Positions 17,353-26,350 of a DNA stretch of 64,000 nucleotides are shown here, in pieces. The notes below the pieces were generated by a model, which worked only from the letters and a program-made list of their open reading frames with translations, was not told the DNA's origin and made no database searches. The stretch's first letter is position 1. Each line of letters begins with the position of its first letter. The stretch is from assembly GCA_035765635.1 (NCBI GenBank), contig DASTWZ010000012.1, positions 1-64,000 on the forward strand, written 5' to 3'. The position numbers and the translations under genes were made by a program. This DNA comes from EW11 sp035765635 (GTDB lineage Bacteria > Verrucomicrobiota > Verrucomicrobiia > Opitutales > Opitutaceae).

Positions 17353-18129
17353 CTAAGCGTCCAGCGGAGCAGAACCAACGTAGACCTTCGTAGTGTAGAG
17401 AAAAGCGATCGAGCCTTCGCGCTGATGGCGGCGAAAGCATTCTCGGAGCGCTTGGTCGGCTGCCTCGTAGCCGGGGTGACCGACATTCGGCGCGTAAGAG
17501 GACGAGAGGAAGCGGCCGCGAAAACCGGCCTCGTCGAAGCGCTGCTCGTTGGGGAACTCGACCGTGCTGAAAGGCCGGTCGCCGAAAAACGCGCGAACTT
17601 TGCTCACGTCGTTGGTGGCGTGATTCACTTTCTCGTAGTCGGTCGCATGCCGCTTCAGCAGCTCCTCGTAATCGCGCAGCAAGGGGGACGCGTTCACCAG
17701 TCGCTCATTCCAGATGATCGCGATTTTCCCGCCCGGCTTGAGAATGCGGGTAAATTCGCGTTGGCACGCCGCGATATCAAACCAGTGAAACGCCTGAGCC
17801 GCCGTGATCAGGTCAACGCTACGGTCCGGCAGTCCCGTGGACTCTGCAGGTCGAGCGACGCTCACAAACTTGGGATTATCGCGCGACGCGTTTTCGGCCG
17901 CGCCGCGCATGGCGGCGTTTGGCTCGACCGCATAAACTCGCGCGCACTCCGGCAACAGAAGGCGCGAAAAAATCCCCGTGCCGGAGCCGATGTCGGCTAC
18001 GAACGCGTTGGCATTCAGCCCAGCATGCTCGCGCAAGTGGCGGAGTACGGCTTCGGGGTACGTCGGCCGGTACCGCACGTAGTTTTCGACGCGATCCGAG
18101 AAACGCTCCGTGTTCGACGCATTTGCCAT
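17353..18129 (-). CDS. Class I SAM-dependent methyltransferase
   Basis: A 258-residue methyltransferase starting MANASNTERFSDRVENYVRYRP. The SAM-binding fold shows VADIGSGTGIFSRLL (motif I), VYAVEPNAAMRGAA (acidic motif II), DLITAAQAFHWFD (motif with the family-typical QAFHWFD) and RILKPGGKIAIIWNER. The set of motifs matches the Methyltransf_11 group often annotated as UbiE/YcgJ-like; the substrate is unknown. The frame is open 11 codons further upstream (MIRARAATVRC), but MANAS gives the typical family N-terminus. It stands alone between two repeat-bearing gaps. Confidence 0.87.
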   Translation of the reverse strand: MANASNTERFSDRVENYVRYRPTYPEAVLRHLREHAGLNANAFVADIGSGTGIFSRLLLPECARVYAVEPNAAMRGAAENASRDNPKFVSVARPAESTGLPDRSVDLITAAQAFHWFDIAACQREFTRILKPGGKIAIIWNERLVNASPLLRDYEELLKRHATDYEKVNHATNDVSKVRAFFGDRPFSTVEFPNEQRFDEAGFRGRFLSSSYAPNVGHPGYEAADQALRECFRRHQREGSIAFLYTTKVYVGSAPLDA

Positions 18130-18245
18130 GCAGCGCACGGTCGCCGCTCTCGCACGAATCACAACCGAGAAAAAACTCGGAATGTGGGTCGTCGCTAAAC
18201 TCTTTCCCGAACGGACAGTGGTGAACGGAAAGCGCTGAACGGAGG

Positions 18246-18327
18246 ACAGCCAAGCGGAGCGCCGGACCTCCGGCCGGCAAACCCAGCTAGACTAGACTAG
18301 CCTAGACTAGACTCCCGCAAAGCGGGA
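18246..18327. repeat. Type C repeat plus CTAGA tandem and hairpin
   Basis: From left to right: a type C unit in reverse orientation (ggagcgccggacctccggccgg), then a CTAGACTAGACT direct repeat (18287-18312, two copies separated by agc), then tcccgcaaagcggga, a hairpin also seen near 62061. The whole block lies upstream of the methyltransferase and carries no gene. Confidence 0.6.
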
Positions 18328-18399
18328 TGGACTGATTCGGTCGAACGCCGGCGACGATCCAAAGGGGAACTCGCGCAAGTCTGGCATCTCGCGGCTAAT

Positions 18400-18552
18400 C
18401 AAACAATGCCGGCGAGGACGCCAGCGCTCCCAGAGCCTCCTGCGCCTTGAAAAGGCGCACTCGGCCGGCCGAGGGGTTGGGTATTTGCCGAGCGTCGGCG
18501 TTTCGCCGATGTCGGCCACTGGGAGCGCTGGCGTCCTCGCCGGCATTGTTTG
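18400..18552. repeat. Type A element: 34-bp perfect inverted repeats around an 85-bp core
   Basis: Positions 18400-18433 are the exact reverse complement of 18519-18552 (34 of 34 by hand comparison). The 85-base core contains ggcgcactcggccgg and gccgagcgtcggcgtttcgc. A related full copy lies at 32633-32771 with some arm mismatches, and a single arm at 62231-62256. There is no transposase, so it is a non-autonomous or REP/BIME-like element. Long frames through it (for example with the peptide GILPA/VPAGI style) are by-products of the repeat. Confidence 0.8.
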
Positions 18553-18642
18553 GATTAGGCTCCAGTCGCAATAACGGGCCGCTTTCGAGGTCTAAGTCCG
18601 CCACTCTGGTCCTCGGCGGCCAACCTATCGCCCGCGCCGCGC

Positions 18643-19653
18643 TCACGCCGTCACTCGACCAGGCCGTTGCGGCGCGTGCGCGCGAAGGCGTTGGAAGACG
18701 ATCGGCGAGATGCCGTGCACGCGCTTGAACGCGCGGGAAAATTGAAAGGGATCGATGCCAAGCCGCTCCGCGACGGAATTCACCCGGATGTCCGACTGGT
18801 GCAACTGCTCGGCCGCCCAAGTCATTTTCAGCCGCAGCAAATGCCGATTCGGCGACACGCCCGCGAAGCGTTTGAAGAGACGACAAAGATAACTGATCTG
18901 AATGTAGGACGCCTTGGCCAAGTCACGCGCCGAGTGGAGCTCGAGAAATTTCTCCGCCGCCTTGGCCATTGCGCGATCGAAGGATTCGCGAGCTCGCAGA
19001 CTGCTGATCTGGCCGGTGCGCGCCGTTTGCTTCGAAAGCAAGAGAATGATCTCCAGCTGCAGCGCGCATAACTCCGGCGTATGGCTGGAGGTTTCGACGC
19101 CGTATTCGAGCAGGCGATCAAACGCCGCGCGCATGTCCGCCAAAGGAAAAACGCTCGTGAAGGTGCCGGGCGGCATGTTGACCGATTTGAGCAGGCGCAG
19201 CGCCCTCTCGCCTTTGAACGAGACGAAATACTTCGTCAGCCGATTCGTAGTGCTCGTTTGAATGCGCTGACTCAGACCCGGTCCATAAGCGAAACAGGAG
19301 CCCGGAGACAGCAGGTAGTCTTTTCCGCCCAGCGAAAGCTCGCCGGCTCCGCTTGCGATGAATTCGAAGGTGAAAAACGGGAAATCATCCCGATCGATGC
19401 GATACTCGGGCGTGACCGATTCGCGTCCGCCGCAGAGCACGACCAGGTCTTGCGCAGTCGCTTTCTCCGCATCGAGGTAAAACCTCTGCGCCCGCGCGAC
19501 TTGGCGGGAAAAGAAACTGGGAAGGGAAGTGGTTTCCATGAACGGCGCTGCGAATCGACTCGCGAACGGTGAATCGATGAAAGCGGTTGGCCGAGACTCC
19601 GACGGTCGCATGACGAAGTCAAAATCAGTCATGGTCTGGAAAATTCCCGCCAT
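18643..19653 (-). CDS. AraC-family transcriptional regulator
   Basis: A 336-residue regulator. The N-terminal half holds a cupin-like sensing domain (about 65-165: FEFIASGAGELSLGGKDYLLSPGSCFAYGPG). The C-terminal AraC DNA-binding domain spans about 225-325, with LAKASYIQISYLCRLFKRFAGVSPN as the first helix-turn-helix and VNSVAERLGIDPFQFSRAFKRV as the second, ending HGISPIVFQRLRAH. In this bacterial group such proteins often control sugar-use genes, but no sugar operon is adjacent; target genes are unknown. An alternative start is Met8 (MTDFDFVMRP). Confidence 0.9.
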   Translation of the reverse strand: MAGIFQTMTDFDFVMRPSESRPTAFIDSPFASRFAAPFMETTSLPSFFSRQVARAQRFYLDAEKATAQDLVVLCGGRESVTPEYRIDRDDFPFFTFEFIASGAGELSLGGKDYLLSPGSCFAYGPGLSQRIQTSTTNRLTKYFVSFKGERALRLLKSVNMPPGTFTSVFPLADMRAAFDRLLEYGVETSSHTPELCALQLEIILLLSKQTARTGQISSLRARESFDRAMAKAAEKFLELHSARDLAKASYIQISYLCRLFKRFAGVSPNRHLLRLKMTWAAEQLHQSDIRVNSVAERLGIDPFQFSRAFKRVHGISPIVFQRLRAHAPQRPGRVTA

Positions 19654-19740
19654 TCAGCTTCCGCCGCCAATCCATTAGACTCCGATTGCTAGGACCACCG
19701 CTCCGGGCGGTGGCAGTAATACATCCCGTATTGCGCAATC

Positions 19741-19766
19741 GGCGCCGGCTGGGGAAAGCCGGCGCC
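19741..19766. terminator. Perfect 10-bp hairpin downstream of the membrane-protein gene
   Basis: ggcgccggct, a six-base loop, and agccggcgcc form a perfect 10-bp stem 51 bases past the stop of the minus-strand membrane-protein gene. There is no T-run on the minus strand, so it may be a Rho-independent-like pause, an mRNA 3' end protector or simply a repeat. Confidence 0.4.
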
Positions 19767-19816
19767 GAGTGTCGTTTCCGACGCCTTGCCGCTCCGGTCT
19801 TCGCTACTCCAGCTCC

Positions 19817-21799
19817 TCAAGGCGCTTTGCGACGCCTCTCCTCTTGCCAGGCAAGAAACTCTGTTCGCGAAAAGCTCGTCCACGAGAGTCGCAGGTCGCC
19901 CGTGAACTGCCTGCCGAAAGCAGCTTCGTCCGGGCTGCTGCCCCAAAAATAAACACCCTTCGCGTCGTGAAATTGGACCGATGCGACCAGGACAAATTTC
20001 CCGTCGAGTTCTATACCGAGCATGCGCTGCGGCGTATCCGCTTCGTCCATACGAACGCCGTGGAACAATGGATGGCTCGCGGGTGGCGCGAAGCTGCCGA
20101 GATAAAGTTTCATCCGGTGCGTCGCCTGATAGTCGATCGGAATCGCGGCGCTCAAGGGGCCGCCGCGTCCCATCGACTCGAAGCCGAACTGTATCAATTT
20201 ATCCGATACATAATATGCGTAGAGAAAGTCGGCATCGCCCGGCCGCCCGCCCACCCAGATTGGCTCCAGCTTGCCGGTCTTGTCCGACGGAAACCGAATC
20301 GAGAGCTCGGGTATCTTCGGTGCGAGGCCGAAGAGCTTCTCCACTGGAAAAGTCGCGTGATCGACCGCAGCGGCAAGAGTTGCTGCGGCATGGTGGTTCT
20401 TCGCTTCGAGCCCTCGGTATCCCACCGTTGCGATCGCGAAATTCCCCAACACAGTCCAAAGCAAAACCAGCCCGATCACGCCAAGACCCGCGACGCGCAA
20501 TCCCCGTTTCGCCACGGCGCCAAAACTCAACGCTCCGATCGCGGCGGGCAAATACAAGGGCAAGAGGAATTCTGCCTGGTAGCGCATCGACGCCCCCACG
20601 AACGCGCATAGCACGGCGCCTAGGAAAACCGCGGAACCGAACAATGCGCCGAGCAAGGCTTTCAACGCGGCATCCGTTTTTCTAAAAGCCAGAAGCGCGG
20701 CAGCTGGAAACACGAACAGGAAGAACGGATAAAAGGCCACGCATCCGGCAACGCGATCGACATACGAAATCAAATACCCTGGCGGAGGTGCGAAAGGCGG
20801 CGGAGCCGACGCGACGAAAAAAGGAAAGTGCAACGCCAGCTTCGGCGCGGAGAGCAGATAGAAATACGCATTGAGCGGCGCGTAGCTCGCGGAGAATGCG
20901 GCGGTTTTCGTCCAGTCGACTTCGACAAGTGTATATTTGTTGCCGAAGTCGAACGGACTGCCGAAGCGCGCCTGGTTATACGCCGCCAGTCCAAGCAGAC
21001 ATAGGGCGAAAGGGAGCAGCGCGCGCCAAAGCGAAAGAGGCTTCGTCGACGTTTTCCCCGCGTACGCGATCGCGCCGAGCAATAAAACCGTGGCGAACGG
21101 AATCAGCGAAGCGCGCGAGGCCGCGGCGAGTCCGGCGCTCAGCGCGGCGCACGCCAGCGTTTTGTTTCCGACTTCGCTGCCGCGCGCAAAGATGCGGGTG
21201 CAAAAGAAAATCAACAAACCGCTGAAGCAGGCTCCGGCGAGAATCGGAACGTCGAACGTTTCATGACTGATCGCGAGACCGAGCAGCAGGCCGCAGACGC
21301 TGTATCCAATTTCCAAGGACACGCGCAGGAATGGACTCGTTTGCGGAAACCATCTTCGCGCCGCTTCCCGCACCGCGAGCGCTTGAGACAACCCTGCGCC
21401 CGTCGCCAAGATCCATGCGAGCAGCGCGGGCGAAATCGGGTGATGAAAGATCAGCCGCCACGGCAGCATGATCAAAATGAGCGGCGCCGGTCCGAAATAC
21501 GTGTAGTACTTTTTTCCATACAGCACCGCGTCGAGCAGTCGCGTGCCGCGATTTTGCTCCGGCGAATAAGGATTCTGCAGCTGCAGCAACTTCGGGTCAG
21601 GCTGCTCGAGCAGACTCAACTGACCATGCGCGAAGGCTTCGACCTGCGCGTTGAGCAACGCCAGGTCGTTCACCTCGCTCGCGAAGTTCCAGCGACCCGC
21701 GGTGCTCCACCACGTGTTGACCAAAAGCAAGCAAAGCAGAGTGCCCGCGAGTGACCTCCAGCCAGCAGCTTGCGCGTTGGACCACATTGTCGGCTTCAT
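19817..21799 (-). CDS. Polytopic membrane protein, GT-C glycosyltransferase-like
   Basis: A 660-residue inner-membrane protein with about ten to twelve hydrophobic helices in residues 15-470 (for example GTLLCLLLVNTWWSTAG, ALLPFALCLLGLAAYNQ, AALLAFRKTDAALKALLGALFG). A soluble C-terminal domain of about 180 residues follows (about 480-660: FPVEKLFGLAPKIPELSIRFP ... GVYFWGSSPDEAAFGRQ). The first periplasmic loop is acidic (SEVNDLALLNAQ), which resembles the acidic loop of GT-C lipid-linked sugar transferases, and the layout fits that superfamily, but no diagnostic DxD is certain. Function unknown beyond an envelope sugar-transfer guess. It is divergent from the lyase gene. Confidence 0.65.
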   Translation of the reverse strand: MKPTMWSNAQAAGWRSLAGTLLCLLLVNTWWSTAGRWNFASEVNDLALLNAQVEAFAHGQLSLLEQPDPKLLQLQNPYSPEQNRGTRLLDAVLYGKKYYTYFGPAPLILIMLPWRLIFHHPISPALLAWILATGAGLSQALAVREAARRWFPQTSPFLRVSLEIGYSVCGLLLGLAISHETFDVPILAGACFSGLLIFFCTRIFARGSEVGNKTLACAALSAGLAAASRASLIPFATVLLLGAIAYAGKTSTKPLSLWRALLPFALCLLGLAAYNQARFGSPFDFGNKYTLVEVDWTKTAAFSASYAPLNAYFYLLSAPKLALHFPFFVASAPPPFAPPPGYLISYVDRVAGCVAFYPFFLFVFPAAALLAFRKTDAALKALLGALFGSAVFLGAVLCAFVGASMRYQAEFLLPLYLPAAIGALSFGAVAKRGLRVAGLGVIGLVLLWTVLGNFAIATVGYRGLEAKNHHAAATLAAAVDHATFPVEKLFGLAPKIPELSIRFPSDKTGKLEPIWVGGRPGDADFLYAYYVSDKLIQFGFESMGRGGPLSAAIPIDYQATHRMKLYLGSFAPPASHPLFHGVRMDEADTPQRMLGIELDGKFVLVASVQFHDAKGVYFWGSSPDEAAFGRQFTGDLRLSWTSFSRTEFLAWQEERRRKAP

Positions 21800-21941
21800 T
21801 GACCAGATTTGATTTCGATTTCCTGAGCGACCGTTGGCTGCATTGGAAGCCTTCTCCGCGACAGCGCTGGCCGAGTCGCGGCGTCACAGAGCATATTTAT
21901 TGGCTCTGTTGCAGAACTTCGGAACGCTCTTTGGCTCAGTT

Positions 21942-23189
21942 ATGAATTTCGACTTCGACACGGTCTACGAACGACGCGGCACGGACTCCCAGAAGTGGCA
22001 GAAATATCCCGACAAAGATATCTTGCCGATGTGGGTCGCCGACATGGATTTCAAGTCGTCGCCCGCGATCATCGCCGCACTGCAGAAACGCGTTGCCGAT
22101 GGAATTTTTGGCTATGCGCGACCGGTGAAGAGCACGGTGGATGCGGTCGTCGAGGGCTTGCGCGCGCGCTACAATTGGACGATCGAGCCGAGCTGGCTGG
22201 TCTGGTTGCCGGGGCTCGTCGTCGGCCTCAATGTCACGGCCCAGGCCTTCGCCCAGCCCGGCGATGGCGTGATTTGCTGCACGCCGGTGTATCCGCCGTT
22301 CATGACGGCGCCGAAAAATTCGACGCGCGAAAGCATCGCCGTGCCCCTCGCGCTTCGTTCGGCGGAGCGGCGGTGGGAAATCGATTTCGACCGGCTCGAA
22401 GCCTCGGTCACGCCGCGCACGAAACTTTTTTATCTCTGCAATCCTCACAATCCCGTCGCACGCGTGTTCCGCCGGGAGGAACTGGTGAAATTGGCCGAGT
22501 TCTGCCTGCGCCACAAACTCGTGCTCTGTTCGGACGAGATCCATTGCGATCTCATTCTCGATGCCTTGCCGCATGTGCCGAGTTCGACGCTCGGGTCCGA
22601 AATCGCCGCGCGCACGATCACGCTCATGGCGCCGAGCAAGACGTATAACGTTCCGGGGCTCGGCACCTCGTTTGCCGTCATCAGCGACCCGGGGCTGCGC
22701 GCGACCTTCGTCAAGGCAACCACCGGCATCGTGGCGGAAGTGACGTCGCTCGGCTTTGCTGCCTGTGAAGCCGCTTATCGCGACGGCGAACCCTGGCGCG
22801 GAGAACTCATCAAATACCTGCGCGGCAATCGCGATCTCCTCCTCGATTTCGTCGCCACTGAAATGCCCGGCGTGAAAGTCGAGGCGCCGATCGAGGCGAC
22901 CTATCTCGCCTGGTTCAATGTCGAGGCCCTCGGTCTCAGCGATCCCGTCGCGCACTTCGAGAAACACGGCGTCGGCCTTTCCGAGGGCGGCTTTTTCGGC
23001 GAGCGCCGCGGCCTGCATGTGCGCATGAACTTCGGCTGCCCGCGCTCGACGTTGATCGAAGGGCTCAAGCGGATGAAAGCCGGCGTCGACGCCGCCCGCG
23101 TCGCGGACTCGTCCGGTGCAACTGCGGCTCGTGCTGCCGGGTCATCCGACTCGGCACCTCGCGCTGGCGCTCCTGCCGCGCGCAAATAA
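21942..23189 (+). CDS. patB: PatB/MalY-type PLP-dependent cystathionine beta-lyase/aminotransferase
   Basis: A 415-residue fold-type I PLP enzyme starting MNFDFDTVYERRGTDSQKW, the classic PatB/MalY N-terminus; it cleaves C-S bonds of cystathionine-like substrates. Visible motifs are LPMWVADMDFKSSPAI, FYLCNPHNPVARVF, VLCSDEIHCDLIL and the PLP lysine in MAPSKTYNVPGLGTSFAVI. The frame is open 36 codons upstream but the earlier Met gives non-family sequence. The last 28 residues (ADSSGATAARAAGSSDSAPR) form a low-complexity Ala/Ser/Arg tail beyond the normal family end. The DCC-family gene follows after 8 bases and is likely cotranscribed. Confidence 0.9.
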   Translation: MNFDFDTVYERRGTDSQKWQKYPDKDILPMWVADMDFKSSPAIIAALQKRVADGIFGYARPVKSTVDAVVEGLRARYNWTIEPSWLVWLPGLVVGLNVTAQAFAQPGDGVICCTPVYPPFMTAPKNSTRESIAVPLALRSAERRWEIDFDRLEASVTPRTKLFYLCNPHNPVARVFRREELVKLAEFCLRHKLVLCSDEIHCDLILDALPHVPSSTLGSEIAARTITLMAPSKTYNVPGLGTSFAVISDPGLRATFVKATTGIVAEVTSLGFAACEAAYRDGEPWRGELIKYLRGNRDLLLDFVATEMPGVKVEAPIEATYLAWFNVEALGLSDPVAHFEKHGVGLSEGGFFGERRGLHVRMNFGCPRSTLIEGLKRMKAGVDAARVADSSGATAARAAGSSDSAPRAGAPAARK

Positions 23190-23197
23190 ACCGAGAT

Positions 23198-23608
23198 GTG
23201 CGCAACGTCCTGTTCTACGATGGCGAATGCGGCCTCTGTAACGCCGTAGTGCGTTTTCTACTACGGCGCGACCGGCGCGGGCTGCTGCGTTTTGCGCCGC
23301 TGCAGGGAGCGACCGCCCAGGCTTTCCTGCGTAATCAGGGTTTGGATACGGCGCATTTCGATTCGTTGGTTTTCGTGGACGACCTTTCCGCGGCCGCTCC
23401 GATTTATTTCCTGCGCAGCAACGCCGTGCTCGAGATCTTGCGGCGGCTCGGCGGGGTCTGGCGGTTCTCCGCGATCTTTCGGGTGATTCCGCCGTCGGTG
23501 CGCGATCTCGCCTACCGTTTGGTCGCGCGAACCCGTTACCTGATCTTCGGCGTCTATCGCCCGCGACCGCTGGAGAAGCCGGAATGGGCGGCGCGGTTTT
23601 TGGAATGA
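23198..23608 (+). CDS. DCC-family (DUF393) thiol-disulfide oxidoreductase-like protein
   Basis: A 136-residue cytoplasmic protein of the DUF393/YuxK family. The defining D-x-x-C-x-x-C motif is YDGECGLCN near the N-terminus (residues 7-15), followed by VVRFLLRRDRRGLLRFAPLQ and the conserved SLVFVD-like DSLVFVDDL. The family is predicted to have a thioredoxin-like fold; its reaction is not established. It lies 8 bases downstream of the patB-like gene, suggesting a shared transcript and possibly a link with thiol metabolism. Confidence 0.88.
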   Translation: MRNVLFYDGECGLCNAVVRFLLRRDRRGLLRFAPLQGATAQAFLRNQGLDTAHFDSLVFVDDLSAAAPIYFLRSNAVLEILRRLGGVWRFSAIFRVIPPSVRDLAYRLVARTRYLIFGVYRPRPLEKPEWAARFLE

Positions 23609-23635
23609 CTCGGCCACAGCAAACCACAGACCCGT

Positions 23636-23852
23636 TGCCCACGAATCACACGAAGGACACGAAATGCATTTCCTGAATTTTTCCCACGGAATGCACGGAA
23701 AACACGGAATAAAAACCCTCCTTTTCCATGCCGTCTGTGGGTTCTATGGGAAAATGGGATTCTGATTTCGTGTCCTTCGTGTGACCCGTGGGCAAAACCC
23801 GATCACGAACCATCCTCTTTGCGAATCTTGAGCCTTTTTGTGGCTAAAAAAT
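23636..23852. repeat. Intergenic repeat, type D
   Basis: Fills most of the 334-base gap before glyQS. Words in order: cacgaatcacacgaaggaca, ttcccacggaatgcacggaa, then reverse-oriented tctgtgggttctatgggaaa, cgtgtccttcgtgtgacccg, and at the end cctctttgcg...ttgtggctaaaaaa. This is the same word set and the same nested inverted order as at 15836-16076; the final word matches 281-323. No promoter for glyQS is obvious to its right. Confidence 0.8.
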
Positions 23853-23942
23853 AACCGTGGCCAAACGCTCGCGCCGTTGCTCGCGGCCGCGACGCCTGCG
23901 GCGTTGACCCAGGACGCGGCGTCCGCCTACCTCTGAAACCTT

Positions 23943-25469
23943 ATGTCCACGTCGCCTGCACCCGCTGACAACTTGATGGAAGCCATCGTTTCCCTGGCGA
24001 AACGCCGCGGTTTCGTTTTCCCCTCCTCGGAGATCTACGGCGGCATCAACGGCTTTTTCGACTACGGGCCGCTCGGCGTGGAATTGAAGAAAAACATCCG
24101 CGATTGCTGGTGGAACGACATGGTACGCCGCCGCGACGACGTCGTCGGCATCGAGACCTCCATCATCATGCACCCGAAAGTCTGGCAGGCTTCGGGCCAC
24201 GTCGCCGGTTTCAGCGATCCGCTGGTGGACTGCAAAGTGTCCAAGCAGCGCTACCGCGCCGATCAGTTGTTTTTCGCACCCGTCGTGGTGGACAACAAGA
24301 CCGTTGGCTACGTCTCCGCCCTCGAAAGCGAGCGCACCACGGAAGAACTGCAGGACGCGGCGGAAAAATTTAAGCGCAAGAAGGCGATTCAAGGCCAGCT
24401 CTCCCCCGTCGTCGCCAAGGACATGACGGAAGCGCAGCCGGAGGAGATCGCGCTCATCCCGTCGCCGGCCACCGGCGAGCCGGGTAGCCTGACGCCGCCG
24501 CGCGCTTTCAACATGATGTTCGAGACGTATGTTGGCGCGCTGCGCGACGACTCGGCCATTTCCTATCTGCGTCCGGAAACGGCGCAGGGCATGTTCGTCG
24601 ATTTCAAGAATGTCTGGGACACCGGCCGCGTAAAATTGCCTTTCGGCATTGCCCAAATCGGCAAGTCGTTCCGCAACGAAATCACGCCGCGCAACTACAT
24701 CTTCCGCTCGCGCGAATTCGAGCAGATGGAGATGGAATATTTCATCCACGAAGACGCCGACTGGAAGACCTCGCACGACGGCTGGATCGAGTGGTGCCGT
24801 CAGTGGCTGATTTCTATCGGCCTTCCTGAGTCACATCTCAGCCTCTACGCGCACCCGAAGGAAAAACTGGCGTTCTACTCGAAGGGCACGGTCGACATCA
24901 TGTTCCGCTACCCCTTCGGCGTGCAGGAACTTTGGGGCATCGCCGCGCGCGGCAATTACGACCTCACGCAGCACGCTAACGCCTCCGGTGTGCCGCAACA
25001 GGTGTTCGATGAAGCGACGAAGAAGAAATTCACGCCGCACGTCATCGAGCCGGCGGTCGGCGTGGATCGCATTTTTCTGGCCGTTCTCACCGCCGGCTAT
25101 GCGGAAGAGGAAGTCGCCGACGAGAAGGGCAACAAGGAAAAGCGCGAAGTTCTCCGCCTCAGCCCGCGCATCGCGCCGGTCAAGGTCGGCGTTTTCCCGC
25201 TGCTCAAGAACAAGCCGCAGCTGGTGGAGCGCGCGCAGGAACTTTATCGCAAGTTGAAGAAGCGCTACGCCGCCTTCTACGACGAATCCGGCGCGATCGG
25301 CCGCCGCTATCGCCGCCAGGACGAGATCGGCACGCCCTGGTGCGTCACGATCGATTTCGAAACTGTCGAAAAGGACGGCACCTTCACGTTGCGCGAGCGC
25401 GACTCGATGCAGCAACGCCGCATCACCGAGGCCGAACTCTTCGCGCTGTTGGAAGAACAGATTTTTTGA
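23943..25469 (+). CDS. glyQS: Glycyl-tRNA synthetase, dimeric class II type
   Basis: A 508-residue class II aminoacyl-tRNA synthetase that charges tRNA-Gly; it is the single-chain alpha2 type, not the GlyQ/GlyS tetramer. It begins with MEAIVSLAKRRGFVFPSSEIYGG and contains YLRPETAQGMFVDFKN, FGIAQIGKSFRNEITPRN (motif 2 region), FEQMEMEYFIHE and ELWGIAARGNYDLTQHA, all characteristic. Motif 3 lies in VIEPAVGVDRIFLAVL. The C-terminal anticodon-binding domain starts near residue 410 (LSPRIAPVKVGVFPLLKNK). A 70-residue insertion (about 110-180, TTEELQDAAEKFKRKKAI) is usual for the family. This is a housekeeping gene. Confidence 0.96.
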   Translation: MSTSPAPADNLMEAIVSLAKRRGFVFPSSEIYGGINGFFDYGPLGVELKKNIRDCWWNDMVRRRDDVVGIETSIIMHPKVWQASGHVAGFSDPLVDCKVSKQRYRADQLFFAPVVVDNKTVGYVSALESERTTEELQDAAEKFKRKKAIQGQLSPVVAKDMTEAQPEEIALIPSPATGEPGSLTPPRAFNMMFETYVGALRDDSAISYLRPETAQGMFVDFKNVWDTGRVKLPFGIAQIGKSFRNEITPRNYIFRSREFEQMEMEYFIHEDADWKTSHDGWIEWCRQWLISIGLPESHLSLYAHPKEKLAFYSKGTVDIMFRYPFGVQELWGIAARGNYDLTQHANASGVPQQVFDEATKKKFTPHVIEPAVGVDRIFLAVLTAGYAEEEVADEKGNKEKREVLRLSPRIAPVKVGVFPLLKNKPQLVERAQELYRKLKKRYAAFYDESGAIGRRYRRQDEIGTPWCVTIDFETVEKDGTFTLRERDSMQQRRITEAELFALLEEQIF

Positions 25470-25532
25470 GGAGACCGATGAGTTCGAGAGGGCACGCCGG
25501 TCAAGTTGGTCGAGCGCACATCGCGTTCGATC

Positions 25533-26339
25533 ATGAATCCTAACCTTCTCGAAAACAAATCGATCATCGTTCACTCGGCCGCCGGCGCCGTTGGAAGCGC
25601 CGTGGCCCGCGCCTTCGCTCAACAGGGCGCCCAACTCTTTCTCACGAGCCGGGAAAGCTCGTGGGGAAAACTGAAAACGCTGGCAGACGAGCTGCGCCGC
25701 TCGGGGAGCGTGGCGGAACTCGCGGCGGTCGACACGCTCGACGAAACGTCGGTCGAACAGCACGCCGAGTCAGTCGCGGCCAAAACAGGGCGCATCGAGG
25801 TCGTCTTCAACGCTATCGGAATTCCGCAAATCGGGATTCAAGGTCTCTCGTTGCTCGAATTGCCCGTCGAACAGTTCATGCGGCCGGCTGAAACGTATTT
25901 GAAATCGCACTACATCACCTCGCGCGCGGCGATCCGCCGCATGCTGCCGGCGAAATCGGGCGTCATTTTGCTGCACACGCCCGAGCCCGCGCGAGTCGGC
26001 GCGCCGCTCATCGGAGGCATGGGACCGATGTGGGCGGGGTTGGAGGCTTTTGCACGCGACCTTTCCGCGGAATTCGGCGCGCAGGGGATCCGCGCGGTGT
26101 GTCTGCGCACGACGGGCTTGCCGGAAACGGAGACGATCACGACTGTCTTTGGCCTGCACGCGAAAGCGATCGGCGTGGCGCGCGAACAATTTCAATCCAT
26201 CATGGAAAGCATGAGCCACCATCGGCGATCCACCACGCTGAAAGAGTTGAGCTCCGCGGCGACGTTTGCCGCCTCAGACCTTGGCGCCGGATTGTTTGGA
26301 ACCGTGCTCAATCTAACGGCCGGGAAATGCGCGGATTGA
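25533..26339 (+). CDS. Short-chain dehydrogenase/reductase-like protein, catalytic motif degenerate
   Basis: A 268-residue Rossmann protein starting MNPNLLENKSIIVHSAAG. The nucleotide-binding turn is SAAGAVGSAVARAFAQQGAQ, followed by LFLTSR and VFNAIGIPQIGIQ (place of the usual NNAG). Where the family has Tyr-x-x-x-Lys, this protein reads GGMGPMWAGLEAFARDLSAE, so both catalytic residues seem to be missing. It may be a binding protein, or use other residues. The stop overlaps or nearly touches the sigma-factor start, so translation may be coupled and the protein may serve that regulator. An upstream in-frame ATG at 25506 is less likely. Confidence 0.78.
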   Translation: MNPNLLENKSIIVHSAAGAVGSAVARAFAQQGAQLFLTSRESSWGKLKTLADELRRSGSVAELAAVDTLDETSVEQHAESVAAKTGRIEVVFNAIGIPQIGIQGLSLLELPVEQFMRPAETYLKSHYITSRAAIRRMLPAKSGVILLHTPEPARVGAPLIGGMGPMWAGLEAFARDLSAEFGAQGIRAVCLRTTGLPETETITTVFGLHAKAIGVAREQFQSIMESMSHHRRSTTLKELSSAATFAASDLGAGLFGTVLNLTAGKCAD

Positions 26340-26350
26340 ACGTTCGAGCC

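Noticed and set aside
18307..18886. Long frames on both strands over the type A element
   Set aside because: They cross the inverted repeat and partly shadow the AraC gene.
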